A stretch of 64,000 bases of DNA from Enterobacter oligotrophicus (GTDB lineage Bacteria > Pseudomonadota > Gammaproteobacteria > Enterobacterales > Enterobacteriaceae): assembly GCF_009176645.1 (NCBI RefSeq), contig NZ_AP019007.1, positions 4,278,001-4,342,000 of the forward strand. Direction: 5' to 3'. The notes under the pieces are model-generated. The model did not search any database and was not told the DNA's origin. It saw nothing but the letters and a program-made list of their open reading frames with translations. Shown piece by piece: positions 10,845 through 23,068 of the stretch (position 1 is the first letter of the stretch; each line of letters begins with the position of its first letter). The translations under genes and the position numbers were made by a program.

Positions 10845-11480
10845 TCAGAATTTAAGCAGTTCGGGCCACAGACGCAGGGTCGTCTGCGTAATACCCTGCA
10901 GTTTCTCCAGGCTCGCTCCTTCACGGGCGCTGATCGACATGCCCTGTAAAATACAGCTCAGGTATTGCGCCAGCTCCTGTGGACGACACTGCGCCGGTAT
11001 TTCACCACGCTGCTGGCGCTGGGCCAGAAACGTGCTCAGCGTCTCCTCCTGCATAGCGTGACGCGATTTCACCGTATTAGCGATCTCTTTAGACGAGGCC
11101 GCGAGGGTGGCGGAGGTGTTGATCATAAAGCAGCCCGCCGGTGTGTCTTTGCTGGTAAAACAGGTTGCGACAGCCGTGAAGTAGTCCCGTAGCGCCTGTT
11201 CAACCGTTTTCTCTTCACAGAACAGCTGGGCTTCGTGTTTGGCCGCGAAACGGGTGATGTATCTGTCCAGCACGGCTCTGAAAAGCCCTTCTTTATTGGT
11301 GAATTCCGCGTACAGCGTCGGTGCTTTGGCACCGGTAGCCTCCACCAGATCGGAAAGTGAAGTCGCTTCATACCCATGTTGCCAGAAGAGTGTCATGGCC
11401 TTATCGAGCGCCGCATCCCTGTCGAACACTTTTGGTCGGCCACGGCTTTTCTTCGCGCAACTCGTGACATCGGTTGTCAT
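10845..11480 (-). CDS. comR: ComR, TetR-family copper-responsive repressor of bhsA
   Basis: TetR/AcrR regulator of 211 residues. The N-terminal helix-turn-helix is visible in ALDKAMTLFWQHGYEATSLSDLVEATGAKAPTLYAEFTNKEGLF, followed by a divergent ligand domain with GCFMINTSATLAASS. In E. coli ComR represses bhsA (ycfR), and copper relieves it. The gene is divergent from bhsA across a 244-base region that contains a 24-base palindrome suitable as its operator. The iutA insertion separates it from ycfJ. Confidence 0.92.
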   Translation of the reverse strand: MTTDVTSCAKKSRGRPKVFDRDAALDKAMTLFWQHGYEATSLSDLVEATGAKAPTLYAEFTNKEGLFRAVLDRYITRFAAKHEAQLFCEEKTVEQALRDYFTAVATCFTSKDTPAGCFMINTSATLAASSKEIANTVKSRHAMQEETLSTFLAQRQQRGEIPAQCRPQELAQYLSCILQGMSISAREGASLEKLQGITQTTLRLWPELLKF

Positions 11481-11636
11481 TTGCCGTTGGTCCTCTGTTG
11501 GTTTGTTGAATGATCATTATAAAAATAATCCACAGCCGCGACCAGCGCTCATTGCTTAAAAATAAATTAATCATATGGGTATGAAAATAAACGAAATTAA
11601 AATTAATTTAACGGTCGTTATAAAAAGATATTGACG

Positions 11637-11652
11637 TGTGATGCAGATCACA
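11637..11652 (+). promoter_or_regulatory. CRP-type palindrome in the bhsA promoter
   Basis: TGTGATGCAGATCACA matches the CRP core TGTGA-N6-TCACA exactly. It directly follows a TTGACG -35-like hexamer (11631-11636) and ends just before a TATCAT -10 (11655-11660), so a bound protein would sit inside the core promoter. That geometry suggests repression rather than activation. CRP binding is inferred. Confidence 0.6.
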
Positions 11653-11659
11653 TCTATCA

Positions 11660-11683
11660 TTTACCTATCGATCGTTAAGTAAA
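11660..11683 (+). promoter_or_regulatory. Candidate ComR operator over the bhsA start site
   Basis: A 24-base imperfect palindrome whose half-sites TTTACCTATCGA and TCGTTAAGTAAA agree at 10 of 12 positions. It begins at the -10 hexamer and covers the expected transcription start of bhsA, the usual place for a TetR-family operator. A related TAACGGTCGTTA lies at 11609-11620, nearer comR. ComR as the binder is inferred from gene context. Confidence 0.5.
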
Positions 11684-11724
11684 TAACTAGCGACCTAAAA
11701 TTCATCTGCCTAAAGGTAAAAATC

Positions 11725-11982
11725 ATGAAAAACGTAAAAACCCTGATCGCTGCCGCTGTACTGAGTTCACTCTCTTTCGCAAGTTTTGCTGCTGTTGAAG
11801 TGCAATCAACTCCGGCTGACCAGCATAAAGTCGGCACCATCTCCGCAAGCGCGGGGACTAACCTGGGTTCTCTGGAAGATCAACTGGCACAAAAAGCTGA
11901 CGCGATGGGTGCAAAATCCTTCCGTATCACCTCTGTGACCGGTCCGAACACTCTGCACGGTACTGCAGTTATCTACAAATAA
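11725..11982 (+). CDS. bhsA: BhsA (YcfR), outer-membrane stress/biofilm protein, YhcN-family
   Basis: Small exported protein of 85 residues affecting biofilm formation, acid/peroxide/copper stress tolerance and outer-membrane copper permeability in E. coli. The signal peptide MKNVKTLIAAAVLSSLSFASFAA is followed by the DUF1471 fold with EVQSTPADQHKVGTISASAGTNL and KADAMGAKSFRITSVTGPN. Preceded by AAAGGTAAA and by the regulatory region described for ComR and CRP. It ends at a bidirectional terminator shared with ldtC. Confidence 0.95.
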   Translation: MKNVKTLIAAAVLSSLSFASFAAVEVQSTPADQHKVGTISASAGTNLGSLEDQLAQKADAMGAKSFRITSVTGPNTLHGTAVIYK

Positions 11983-12015
11983 GCCGGCATAAACCCTCAT
12001 TTTTGCCACTGCTAA

Positions 12016-12045
12016 AAAAACGCCCTGCATGAGCAGGGCGTTTTT
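12016..12045. terminator. Bidirectional terminator between bhsA and ldtC
   Basis: AAACGCCCTGC, loop ATGA, GCAGGGCGTTTTT: a GC stem flanked by A- and T-runs on either side, so it can end both convergent transcripts. Confidence 0.9.
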
Positions 12046-12054
12046 CGTTGTGTC

Positions 12055-13020
12055 TTACATCGACTGTTGCGTCACGTCATGATGCCGCGTGACATCGGTC
12101 GGTATCCCGGAGCGCACTTCCATCGCACGCGCCATAACCAGTCCGTCAGTATTGATGTTCGTTTTGAAGCTCGCCATAGCCGCATTCAGGTTAATCGGCA
12201 GGGTTTGCGGATCATCATCAATATTTTTCGATAATGGTTGGTGGACTTCGACCAGTCTCACTCCTCCGGGCTCTTCAGAGACTTTAATCGGCGTATTGAT
12301 AATGTTCACTTTGGTGCCAGGCGTAATCACCTTGTAAAGGGTCTTGATATCATCATCCCGCAGGCGAATACAGCCAGAGCTGACGCGCATCCCGATACCG
12401 AAATCCGCATTCGTTCCGTGCAGCAGATAAACACCGCCATACGCCGCCAGGCGAATCGCATGATGCCCCATCGGGTTATCTGGCCCGGCCGGTACAACCG
12501 CGGGCAGTTCTATTCCCTGTGCTTTATAACGTGCACGAATGTTAGCCGTTGGCGTCCAGGTTGGGTTGGCACGTTTATCCGACACGGTGGTCACCATCGT
12601 CGGCGTGAGCGTATCACCCCCCAACTGGCCGATGCCGATAGGGTAGACGGTCACTTCATTTTTACCCGGTGGATAATAGTAAAGGCGAAGTTCGGCGAGG
12701 TTAATCACAATCCCCTCGCGCGGCGCGTCCGGCAAAATAGTCTGCAGCGGAATGGTCAGCACACTGCCTGCTCGCGGTACGTAAGGATCAACGCCTGGGT
12801 TAGCCTGCAGCAGTGCCAGGAACCCAACGTTATATTTTTTGGCAATGGCTTCCAGCGAACCACCATTGTTTTCAACGACATGAAAGCGGTTTTCTCCCAC
12901 GACACGACTGCCAGCAGGCGGGAGAGGCCAGGTGTTTGCGCGGGCAGGAAGCGTAACCGCCACCGTCGCAGCCAGCGCAAATAACGTTAACCAGCGAGTA
13001 AAACGCGAAGAGGTCATCAT
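12055..13020 (-). CDS. ldtC: LdtC (YcfS), L,D-transpeptidase attaching Braun lipoprotein
   Basis: Periplasmic YkuD-family L,D-transpeptidase that links Lpp to meso-DAP in peptidoglycan. The signal peptide ends LPARA; a LysM-like segment follows (FHVVENNGGSLEAIAKKYNVGFLALLQANPGVDPY), then the catalytic domain with HHAIRLAAYGGVYLLHGTNADFGIG and the active-site motif RVSSGCIRLRDDD (Cys nucleophile). The ATG at 13020 gives an N-terminus MMTSSRFTRW aligning with E. coli MMIKTRFSRW; an upstream in-frame GTG at 13023 is ignored. Confidence 0.95.
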   Translation of the reverse strand: MMTSSRFTRWLTLFALAATVAVTLPARANTWPLPPAGSRVVGENRFHVVENNGGSLEAIAKKYNVGFLALLQANPGVDPYVPRAGSVLTIPLQTILPDAPREGIVINLAELRLYYYPPGKNEVTVYPIGIGQLGGDTLTPTMVTTVSDKRANPTWTPTANIRARYKAQGIELPAVVPAGPDNPMGHHAIRLAAYGGVYLLHGTNADFGIGMRVSSGCIRLRDDDIKTLYKVITPGTKVNIINTPIKVSEEPGGVRLVEVHQPLSKNIDDDPQTLPINLNAAMASFKTNINTDGLVMARAMEVRSGIPTDVTRHHDVTQQSM

Positions 13021-13165
13021 CACTATAATCCATATAAATGATAAGGTTATTGTTTTATAAGGCGTTAAGGATAATTATGGCGAATGAGTGTGTTGGGAAG
13101 TGCAGGCAAAGTGCAAAGAGTTTGTAAATGTCCCCCGTTAACGTGGTGCTAACGGGGGGGAAGGG

Positions 13166-16100
13166 TTATGCAATGGCGTTCTCTTCAAGCTGACGCATAA
13201 AGTTACGCACCCAGTCCATACGGGTTTTTCGCTCGGCCAGTTCCTGCGTGAAACGCAGACGCGTCGGGCCATCCAGACGGAAATGCTGCGGCTGTTTTTG
13301 CAGTAAACCGATCAGCCACATCGGGTCGACATGGTTTTTCTCTGCAAACTCAATCACGCCGCCTTTTTCATTCCCTTCCAGCTTGCGAATGCCCAGTTTC
13401 TGCGCCTGCTGACGCAGTCGGGCGATATCCAGCAGGTTTCGGGCAGCATCCGGCAGAAGTCCGAAGCGGTCAATCAACTCGACTTTGATCTCTTCGAGAT
13501 CGCTCTCATTTTTCGCGCTGGCAATGCGTTTATAGAACGACAGGCGGGTGTTCACATCCGGAATAAAATCATCCGGCAGCAGGGAAGGCATGCGAAGTTC
13601 CACCTCGGTCTGCTGGCTGGTCAGATCTTCCAGTGACGGTTCACGTCCGGCTTTCAGCGCGTCGACGGCATTTTCCAGCAGTTCCATATACAACGAGAAG
13701 CCGATGGTTTCCATGGAGCCGCTCTGGTCTTCGCCCAGCAGTTCACCGGCACCGCGGATCTCAAGATCGTGCGTGGCCAGCGCAAAGCCCGCGCCCAGGT
13801 CTTCCAGCGAGGCAATGGCTTCCAGACGCTTTTGCGCATCGGTGGTCATCGCTTTCGGGTGCGGCGTCAGCAGCCAGGCGTAAGCCTGATGGTGTGAACG
13901 CCCGACGCGGCCACGCAGCTGGTGAAGCTGAGCCAGACCAAAGTGATCTGCACGTTCAATGATAATGGTATTCGCCGTTGGAATATCGATACCGGTCTCA
14001 ATGATGGTGGTACACACCAGCACGTTAAAGCGCTGGTGGTGGAAATCGTTCATCACCCGTTCCAGCTCGCGCTCGCGCATCTGCCCGTGACCAATGGCGA
14101 TGCGTGCTTCCGGCACCAGTTCTGCCAGCCTGTCGGCGGCTTTCTGGATATTTTCCACGTCGTTGTAAAGGTAATACACCTGGCCGCCGCGCAGCACTTC
14201 ACGCAGAATCGCTTCGCGTACCACCAGGTTATCGTATTCACGTACAAAGGTTTTCACTGCCAGACGACGCGCCGGTGGCGTGGCGATAATTGACAGGTCG
14301 CGCATCCCGCTCATCGCCATATTCAGCGTGCGCGGAATTGGCGTCGCGGTGAGGGTAAGAATATCAACATCCGCCCGCATCGCTTTAATACGCTCCTTAT
14401 GGCGTACCCCGAAGCGGTGCTCCTCATCGACAATCAACAGCCCCAGATCTTTCCACTTCACGTCGCTTTGCAGCAGCTTGTGGGTACCGATCAGAATGTC
14501 GATCTTGCCTTCGCTTGCCTGCTCAAGAATTTGCGTCTGCTCTTTGGCACTGCGAAAACGTGACAACATCTCGATGCGTACCGGCCAGTTGGCGAAGCGG
14601 TCGCGGAAGTTATCGAAATGCTGCTGGGCGAGAAGGGTGGTTGGCACCAGCACTGCGACCTGCTTGTTGTTCTCCACGGCCAGGAAGGCGGCGCGCATCG
14701 CCACTTCGGTTTTCCCGAAGCCCACGTCGCCGCACACCAGACGGTCCATTGCCAGTGGTTGGCACATGTCGCTCAGCACGGCGTTGATGGCCTGCGCCTG
14801 GTCCGGCGTGGTTTCAAACGGGAAACTGTCGCAGAACAGCTGATACTGCTCTTTATCGTGCTTAAAGGCGTAACCTTCTTTGGCTGCACGCTGGGCGTAG
14901 ATATCCAGTAGCTCAGCCGCCACGTCTCGGACTTTTTCCGCCGCTTTTTGACGCGCCCGCGCCCAGGCGTCGCCGCCCAGTTTATGCAGCGGCGCATTGT
15001 CTTCGGCACCACCGGCGTAGCGGCTAATCAGATGCAGAGATGAGACCGGCACATACAGTTTGGCGTCGTTGGCGTAGGTCAGCATCAGGTACTCACCTTT
15101 AATACCGCCAGCTTCAAGAGTCGTCATCCCCTGATACCGCCCGACGCCGTGTTCCAGGTGAACAATCGGCTGGCCCGGATGCAGCTCGGCCAGGTTGCGG
15201 ATCAGCGTGTCCGGGTTGATGGTGCGACGACTGTCCTGACGGCGGCGCGCCACGCGTTCGCCCAACAGGTCGCTTTCACAAACAAGGGCGAGGTTATTGA
15301 GCGTATCAATAAACCCATGTTCGGCGGCACCAATCATCAGATAGCGTCCCGTTCCGGTGGCGTCGTCCAGGCGCAGGATACGTTTGGGCGCAATCTTAAT
15401 GCGGCCAAGCAGTTCGCCTAATGCCTCACGGCGGCCCTCGCTTTCAACGGAGAAAACAACCGGTCCGGTAAAGGATTCAAGGAATTTACGCAGGTTATCC
15501 AGCGGTGATTTTTGCTGCGCCTGGACGGACAGGTCCGGCAGCTTCTGGTATGCCAGGTTAGTATTGGCCGCTTTGCTCGCCAGCGTTTCGGTTTTAAGCT
15601 GCATGCGCGGCCAGCGCTTAAGCTCAGCGTTCAGCTCATCGGTACGCAGCCACAGCGTTTCCGGTGGCAGCAGGGGACGCATCGGGTCCACGCCACGATT
15701 CTCGAAGCGAGCGCGGGTTTCACTTTCGAAACGACTGGCGCTGGCGTCGATATCACCGGTATTCACAATCAGCGTATTCGCCGGGAAGTAGCTGAATAGC
15801 GCAGGCAGCGGCTCGTTAAAGAACAGCGGTTGCCAGTATTCGATCCCCGCAGGCAGCGTGCCTTTGCTCACCTGCTGATAAATGTGTTCCGCATCGCGCT
15901 TCACGTCGAACTTATCTCGCCACTGGCTGCGGAACAGTTCGATCGCGGTTTTGTCCGTCGGAAATTCGTGCGCAGGCAGTAAATTAATGGATTCCACTTC
16001 TTCCAGCGTGCGCTGCGTGTCGGCGTCGAACACGCGCAGGCTGTCGATTTCATCATCGAAGAAATCCAGACGATAAGGCCGATCGCTGCCCATCGGGTAA

Positions 16101-16612
16101 AGGTCGAGCAGCGCGCCGCGCGTGGCATATTCCCCGTGCTCCATCACCTGATCGACGTGGCGATAACCGGCGCTGTCGAGCTGTGAACGCAGGGCGTCGC
16201 GGGAGAGACGCTGGCCTTTTTTCATCACCAGCGCATGGCCGTGCAGGTAGCTATGCGGGCAGACGCGCTGCATCAGGGTGTTCACCGGTACAATCAGCAC
16301 GCCGCGCTGCATGGTTGGCAGTTGGTATAGCGTCGACAGACGTGAGGAGATGATCTCCTGGTGCGGGGAGAAACTGTCATACGGCAGCGTTTCCCAGTCG
16401 GCCAGGCTGAACACCAGACTATCGGTAAACTGACGAATTTCGTCGTGCAGGCGCAGGGCGTTTTGCATGTCCGGGGCAACCAGCACCACCGGGCCAGGGT
16501 GGCGCTCCGTAATCTCAGCCACCAGCGTGGCGCATGCCGCGCCCGTGAGTTCGCCCAGCTGGCGTTGGTCGCCCGCTTTGACAGGCAAGGAATAACGATC
16601 GTGTTCAGGCAT
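13166..16612 (-). CDS. mfd: Mfd, transcription-repair coupling factor
   Basis: ATP-dependent translocase that removes RNA polymerase stalled at DNA lesions and recruits UvrA/UvrB. The protein has 1,148 residues, the E. coli length, when started at the ATG giving MPEHDRYSLPVKAGDQ; the earlier in-frame start at 16663 is rejected. Visible modules: UvrB-homology region at the N-terminus, RNAP-interaction domain with PIVHLEHGVGRYQGMTTLE, RecG-like motor with CGDVGFGKTEVAMRAA (Walker A), IVDEEHRFGV (DEEH box) and TLTATPIPRTLNMA, then the C-terminal autoinhibitory domain. Confidence 0.98.
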   Translation of the reverse strand: MPEHDRYSLPVKAGDQRQLGELTGAACATLVAEITERHPGPVVLVAPDMQNALRLHDEIRQFTDSLVFSLADWETLPYDSFSPHQEIISSRLSTLYQLPTMQRGVLIVPVNTLMQRVCPHSYLHGHALVMKKGQRLSRDALRSQLDSAGYRHVDQVMEHGEYATRGALLDLYPMGSDRPYRLDFFDDEIDSLRVFDADTQRTLEEVESINLLPAHEFPTDKTAIELFRSQWRDKFDVKRDAEHIYQQVSKGTLPAGIEYWQPLFFNEPLPALFSYFPANTLIVNTGDIDASASRFESETRARFENRGVDPMRPLLPPETLWLRTDELNAELKRWPRMQLKTETLASKAANTNLAYQKLPDLSVQAQQKSPLDNLRKFLESFTGPVVFSVESEGRREALGELLGRIKIAPKRILRLDDATGTGRYLMIGAAEHGFIDTLNNLALVCESDLLGERVARRRQDSRRTINPDTLIRNLAELHPGQPIVHLEHGVGRYQGMTTLEAGGIKGEYLMLTYANDAKLYVPVSSLHLISRYAGGAEDNAPLHKLGGDAWARARQKAAEKVRDVAAELLDIYAQRAAKEGYAFKHDKEQYQLFCDSFPFETTPDQAQAINAVLSDMCQPLAMDRLVCGDVGFGKTEVAMRAAFLAVENNKQVAVLVPTTLLAQQHFDNFRDRFANWPVRIEMLSRFRSAKEQTQILEQASEGKIDILIGTHKLLQSDVKWKDLGLLIVDEEHRFGVRHKERIKAMRADVDILTLTATPIPRTLNMAMSGMRDLSIIATPPARRLAVKTFVREYDNLVVREAILREVLRGGQVYYLYNDVENIQKAADRLAELVPEARIAIGHGQMRERELERVMNDFHHQRFNVLVCTTIIETGIDIPTANTIIIERADHFGLAQLHQLRGRVGRSHHQAYAWLLTPHPKAMTTDAQKRLEAIASLEDLGAGFALATHDLEIRGAGELLGEDQSGSMETIGFSLYMELLENAVDALKAGREPSLEDLTSQQTEVELRMPSLLPDDFIPDVNTRLSFYKRIASAKNESDLEEIKVELIDRFGLLPDAARNLLDIARLRQQAQKLGIRKLEGNEKGGVIEFAEKNHVDPMWLIGLLQKQPQHFRLDGPTRLRFTQELAERKTRMDWVRNFMRQLEENAIA

Positions 16613-16760
16613 GGCTATGTCAGAGTCTCTTATGGATATACCAACAGTATTGGGGCATATCACTGATACGCAATGTCTTTATTATCCTCGATCGTTTTAC
16701 ATTAGCAAATCGTAAGCGCACAGCAGGAAAACTCGCCCCCAAAAAGGAGGCGAGAGGCCG

Positions 16761-17834
16761 TTAGCGGGTGGCAGGGGCCGGAGACAGGCGAGCTGGAGGG
16801 GAGAAGAAAAGATCGCCAAACAGTGCAGTGGAGAGTTTGCGGGCACCAAGACCGAAAAGCGTACAGATCAGCAGGCTGGCAAACGGATAGACGAGGATGA
16901 GCGTTAGCTCCGCCCATACGGGCCAGTACGCAGCGTTCATTTCACCAATCAGAATCAGGCTAAAGGCTTCTATTAAGATGCGATGAGTGGTGTAAATCGC
17001 GATGGTGTTTGAACCCACTACATTGAGAAGATTGCTGGGATGAACGGCATAACGTTGTTCAAGGCTGTAGAAGAGCTTCATGATCAATACTATCGACAGC
17101 AGGGAGAGCGGTAACGGGACGTTTGCAAACCACAACACGACGGAGACCATGCCGAACGCGACCACCGCCAGCCAGACGCGACGCATTTGCAGCCCTTTCA
17201 TCCACGTCATCAGCTGTGCGCCGTACCATGCACCCAGGCTGTAGTAGATCATGTTGCGCACCACGCTGTTCATCCCCCACCACGGCAGTGGCAGGAAGTT
17301 AATCGCGATGCTCGCCAGCGCCAGCAGACCCAGCACCGGTAACTTCCAACGGCTGAGCAGTTTACACAGCGTGAAATAGACCACCAGGGCATACAGATAC
17401 CACAGGCTGGTGCTGGCGGTGAGCATGCCGCGAATAAAGCCTGTGAATGAATCGGCATACGCGGCGTTCGAGGAGGTGGCTAATTCACGCTCTGGTGCCA
17501 GCCAGGCATTCAAGTGGCTTAGCGCCTGCCATTGTAAAAGACCCCACAGCGCCAGTACCCAGACAATACTCCAGATGCGCTTATCGAGGCTGGTGCGCCA
17601 GTCCACTTCATCAATGTAACGACGAATCAGATAACCGGAAATAAAGAAAAATACCGGCATGCGGAAGGGGGCGAGGTAAAGGTTAAAATAGACCCAGCAT
17701 TTGGCGAGGAGGCCAGAAAGCGGGTGTTGAAGCCCACTCAGATGGGGATAAAAGGTGATCACCGAGTGGTAAATTACCACCAGGCAGATGCAAAGCCCTT
17801 TTATCTGGTTAATCCATAATGCTTTTTGTTTCAT
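16761..17834 (-). CDS. ycfT: YcfT, acyltransferase-3-like inner membrane protein
   Basis: Polytopic membrane protein of 357 residues of the acyltransferase 3 (OafA/YrhL) superfamily. The N-terminal INQIKGLCICLVVIYHSVITFYPHL holds the superfamily's conserved His, and PFRMPVFFFISGYLIRRY is the second family motif. About ten hydrophobic segments follow. The start chosen (MKQKALWINQ) matches the E. coli protein; an upstream in-frame ATG at 17873 adds 13 basic residues. Substrate unknown. It is divergent from lolC. Confidence 0.92.
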   Translation of the reverse strand: MKQKALWINQIKGLCICLVVIYHSVITFYPHLSGLQHPLSGLLAKCWVYFNLYLAPFRMPVFFFISGYLIRRYIDEVDWRTSLDKRIWSIVWVLALWGLLQWQALSHLNAWLAPERELATSSNAAYADSFTGFIRGMLTASTSLWYLYALVVYFTLCKLLSRWKLPVLGLLALASIAINFLPLPWWGMNSVVRNMIYYSLGAWYGAQLMTWMKGLQMRRVWLAVVAFGMVSVVLWFANVPLPLSLLSIVLIMKLFYSLEQRYAVHPSNLLNVVGSNTIAIYTTHRILIEAFSLILIGEMNAAYWPVWAELTLILVYPFASLLICTLFGLGARKLSTALFGDLFFSPPARLSPAPATR

Positions 17835-18039
17835 TGTCCGCGACACCCTTTTTGCCATAAACGAACGGATCATTGTTCTAAAACGAGGCAGGGATGTAAC
17901 GGGTAACAGTCTGTATCAGGACGATTTTCGGAAAAGGTGGAGGCTAAGAGGCGGTCGTTACGTCAGTAGCATGATGATTTATCTGAATTTTTCGGAAAAA
18001 AGATTACCAACGCTTACGGTTTCAGTCATTTACGCTTAG

Positions 18040-19983
<1,944 letters not shown>

Positions 19984-19984
<1 letters not shown>

Positions 19985-21228
19985 TGGATTCACCGTTATC
20001 GTTACTCATCGGGTTACGCTTTAGCCGCGGCCGTCGTCGCAGCGGCATGGTATCGCTGATCTCGGTCATCTCCACCATCGGTATTGCGCTGGGCGTGGCG
20101 GTGCTGATCGTCGGCTTAAGCGCCATGAACGGTTTCGAGCGTGAGCTGAACAACCGCATTCTGGCGGTGGTGCCGCACGGTGAAATCGAGCCGGTCAACC
20201 AACCGTGGGCCGACTGGCGCGATGCGCTCACTAAAGTGGAAAAAGTGCCGGGCATTGCCGCCGCCGCCCCTTACATCAACTTTACCGGGCTGGTGGAAAG
20301 CGGCGTTAACCTGCGCGCCATTCAGGTGAAAGGGGTGAATCCTGCCCAGGAAGAACGCCTCAGCGCGTTGCCACACTATGTACAGAACAATGCATGGGCC
20401 AACTTTAAGGCCGGTGAGCAGCAGATCATCATGGGCAAAGGCGTGGCCGATGCACTCAAGGTGAAGCAGGGCGACTGGGTGTCGATCATGATCCCGAACG
20501 CCAGCTCAGACCATAAACTGCAACAACCTAAGCGCGTGCGCCTGCACGTCACCGGTATTCTTCAGTTGAGCGGCCAGCTCGATCACAGCTTCGCGATGGT
20601 GCCGCTGGAAGATGCGCGCCAGTATCTGGACATGGGCGACAGCGTGACGGGCATCGCCATCAAAGTTAACGATGTTTTCAACGCCAATAAACTGGTGCGA
20701 GATGCAGGCGGTGTGACCAATAACTATGTCTACATCAAAAGCTGGATCGGCACTTACGGGTATATGTACCGTGATATCCAGATGATCCGCGCCATTATGT
20801 ATCTGGCGATGGTGCTGGTGATCGGTGTGGCGTGCTTTAATATCGTTTCGACGCTGGTGATGGCGGTGAAAGACAAGAGCGGCGACATCGCTGTGCTGCG
20901 TACTTTAGGGGCAAAAGACGGTCTTATTCGCGCCATCTTCGTCTGGTACGGTTTGCTGGCAGGGCTGTTCGGCAGTCTTTGCGGCGTGGCGATCGGCGTG
21001 GTCGTTTCCCTGCAGCTGACGCCGATCATTAACGGCATTGAAAAGCTGATCGGCCATCAGTTCCTGTCGGGCGATATCTATTTTATTGACTTCCTGCCGT
21101 CTGAATTGCACTGGCTGGACGTTATTTATGTGCTGGTTACAGCACTTTTACTGAGTCTGCTGGCAAGCTGGTATCCGGCGCGTCGCGCAAGCCGAATTGA
21201 TCCGGCGAGGGTACTAAGTGGCCAGTAA
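19984..21228 (+). CDS. lolE: LolE, inner-membrane subunit of the lipoprotein-release ABC transporter
   Basis: Second permease of LolCDE, 414 residues, the subunit that binds lipoprotein substrate. It shares the LolC layout: N-terminal helix [35 protein letters not shown], a periplasmic domain, then three helices starting near residue 265. The MNGFEREL motif is common to both permeases. Start codon overlaps the lolD stop by one base. Confidence 0.97.
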
Positions 21229-21282
21229 TTACGTCATGGTTTAGCGGTCTTTTGGCCGCTGGATCAAAGAGAGGAATGCACT

Positions 21283-22194
21283 ATGTATTACGGATTTGAT
21301 ATTGGCGGTACCAAAATTGCGCTCGGCGTGTTTGATGAAAATCTCAAACTCCAGTGGGAAACCCGTGTTCCCACGCCACGCGAAAGCTATGATGACTTTT
21401 TAACCGCCATTGCCGCGCTGGTGGCGCAAGCGGATGAACGCTTTGGCGCAAAAGGCAGCGTCGGCATTGGTATTCCGGGCATGCCCGAAACCGACGACGG
21501 CACGCTGTATGCCGCTAATGTCCCTGCCGCCAGCGGTAAACCGCTTCGCGCCGATCTCTCCGCCCTCCTTGAACGCGACGTGCGTTTAGATAACGATGCC
21601 AACTGTTTTGCTCTCTCGGAAGCCTGGGACGATGAATTCCGCGATTACCCGCTGGTCATGGGGCTGATCCTCGGTACAGGTGTGGGGGGCGGTATCATTA
21701 CTCACGGTAAACCCATTACCGGACGCAGTTATATCACCGGCGAATTTGGCCATATTCGTCTGCCGGTAGATGCCCTTGAGGTTGTAGGGCGTGATTTCCC
21801 GCTCACACGCTGCGGCTGCGGCCAGCATGGCTGTATTGAGAACTATCTCTCAGGTCGTGGGTTTGCATGGCTATATGAACACTTCTATCATCAGAAACTT
21901 GAGGCCCCCCAAATCATTACCTTGTGGGAGCAAGGGGATGCACAGGCGCGTGAGCACGTTGAGCGCTACCTCGATCTGCTGGCGGTGTGTCTGGGGAATA
22001 TCCTGACTATCGTCGATCCGGATCTGCTGGTGATTGGCGGCGGGCTGTCAAACTTTACTGCGATCACGGAACAGTTGTCCGGGCGTTTGCCCCGACATTT
22101 ATTGCCGGTCGCCCGCGTGCCACGCATTGAGCGTGCGCGGCACGGGGACGCAGGAGGTATGCGCGGAGCCGCATTCCTTCATCTCACCGATTAG
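21283..22194 (+). CDS. nagK: NagK, N-acetyl-D-glucosamine kinase (ROK family)
   Basis: Phosphorylates GlcNAc released during peptidoglycan recycling, acting after NagZ. The 303-residue ROK protein starts [18 protein letters not shown] (phosphate-binding loop), and has [25 protein letters not shown] and the zinc-binding [17 protein letters not shown]. Preceded by AGAGAGGA. It follows lolE by 54 bases and cobB follows 14 bases later. Confidence 0.96.
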   Translation: MYYGFDIGGTKIALGVFDENLKLQWETRVPTPRESYDDFLTAIAALVAQADERFGAKGSVGIGIPGMPETDDGTLYAANVPAASGKPLRADLSALLERDVRLDNDANCFALSEAWDDEFRDYPLVMGLILGTGVGGGIITHGKPITGRSYITGEFGHIRLPVDALEVVGRDFPLTRCGCGQHGCIENYLSGRGFAWLYEHFYHQKLEAPQIITLWEQGDAQAREHVERYLDLLAVCLGNILTIVDPDLLVIGGGLSNFTAITEQLSGRLPRHLLPVARVPRIERARHGDAGGMRGAAFLHLTD

Positions 22195-22208
22195 TTTATG
22201 AGGTTACT

Positions 22209-23030
22209 ATGCTGTCGCGTCGCTTAGGTCGACTCAGCCGTTTTCGCAAAAATAAACGCCGCTTACGTGAGCGCTTGCGCCAGCGGATCTTTTTCAGAGA
22301 CAGGATGATGCCAGAAGCGATGGATAAACCCAGAGTCGTCGTGCTGACCGGGGCGGGGATTTCCGCCGAGTCCGGGATTCGTACCTTCCGTGCTGCGGAC
22401 GGTTTATGGGAAGAACACCATGTGGAAGATGTGGCGACGCCGGAAGGCTTCGCCCGTGACCCGGATCTGGTGCAGGCGTTTTATAACGCCCGCCGTCGTC
22501 AGCTTCAGCAGCCGGAGATTGCGCCAAATGCGGCGCATCTGGCGCTGGCGAAGCTGGAAGAGGCGCTTGGCGACCGGTTTCTGCTGGTCACGCAGAATAT
22601 CGATAATCTGCATGAGAGGGCCGGTAATAAGAACATCATCCACATGCACGGTGAACTGCTGAAGGTACGCTGTGACTGGAGTGGTCAGGTGCTGGACTGG
22701 AAGGATGACGTGCTGCCGGAAGATAAGTGTCACTGCTGTCAGTTCCCGTCACGGCTGCGCCCGCATGTGGTATGGTTCGGTGAAATGCCGCTGGGCATGG
22801 ATGAGATATACAGCGCACTGGCGATGGCAGATGTGTTTATCGCCATCGGTACGTCGGGGCATGTCTATCCGGCGGCGGGATTTGTTCACGAAGCACGACT
22901 GCATGGCGCGCACACGGTAGAGTTAAATCTGGAACCGAGCCAGGTCGGAAGTGAGTTTGAAGAGAAACATTACGGCTTAGCCAGTGAAGTGGTGCCAGCA
23001 TTTGTGGATAAGCTGCTGAAGGGATTGTAA
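22209..23030 (+). CDS. cobB: CobB, sirtuin NAD-dependent protein deacylase (long form)
   Basis: Class III lysine deacetylase/desuccinylase acting on, among others, acetyl-CoA synthetase. The 273-residue frame includes an Arg-rich N-terminal extension ([23 protein letters not shown]) characteristic of the longer CobB isoform; internal ATGs at residues 33-34 or 38 ([13 protein letters not shown]) could give the short isoform. Sirtuin motifs [31 protein letters not shown] (catalytic His) and two zinc-binding Cys pairs ([18 protein letters not shown]) are present. Confidence 0.96.
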   Translation: MLSRRLGRLSRFRKNKRRLRERLRQRIFFRDRMMPEAMDKPRVVVLTGAGISAESGIRTFRAADGLWEEHHVEDVATPEGFARDPDLVQAFYNARRRQLQQPEIAPNAAHLALAKLEEALGDRFLLVTQNIDNLHERAGNKNIIHMHGELLKVRCDWSGQVLDWKDDVLPEDKCHCCQFPSRLRPHVVWFGEMPLGMDEIYSALAMADVFIAIGTSGHVYPAAGFVHEARLHGAHTVELNLEPSQVGSEFEEKHYGLASEVVPAFVDKLLKGL

Positions 23031-23031
23031 T

Positions 23032-23062
23032 AATACCGGGCGGTGTGGTGCCGCCCGGTATT
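23032..23062. terminator. GC-rich hairpin between convergent cobB and potD
   Basis: AATACCGGGCGG and CCGCCCGGTATT form a perfect 12-bp stem with a 7-base loop. No T-run follows on either strand, so it may act as a Rho-assisted end or mRNA 3' stabiliser rather than a classical terminator. E. coli has ycfZ/ymfA at this place; both are missing here. Confidence 0.6.
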
Positions 23063-23068
23063 GTAAAC

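Noticed and set aside
13130..13165. CCCCCGTTA/TAACGGGGG hairpin after mfd considered as a terminator
   Set aside because: No T-run follows on the mfd strand, so it was not listed as a Rho-independent terminator.
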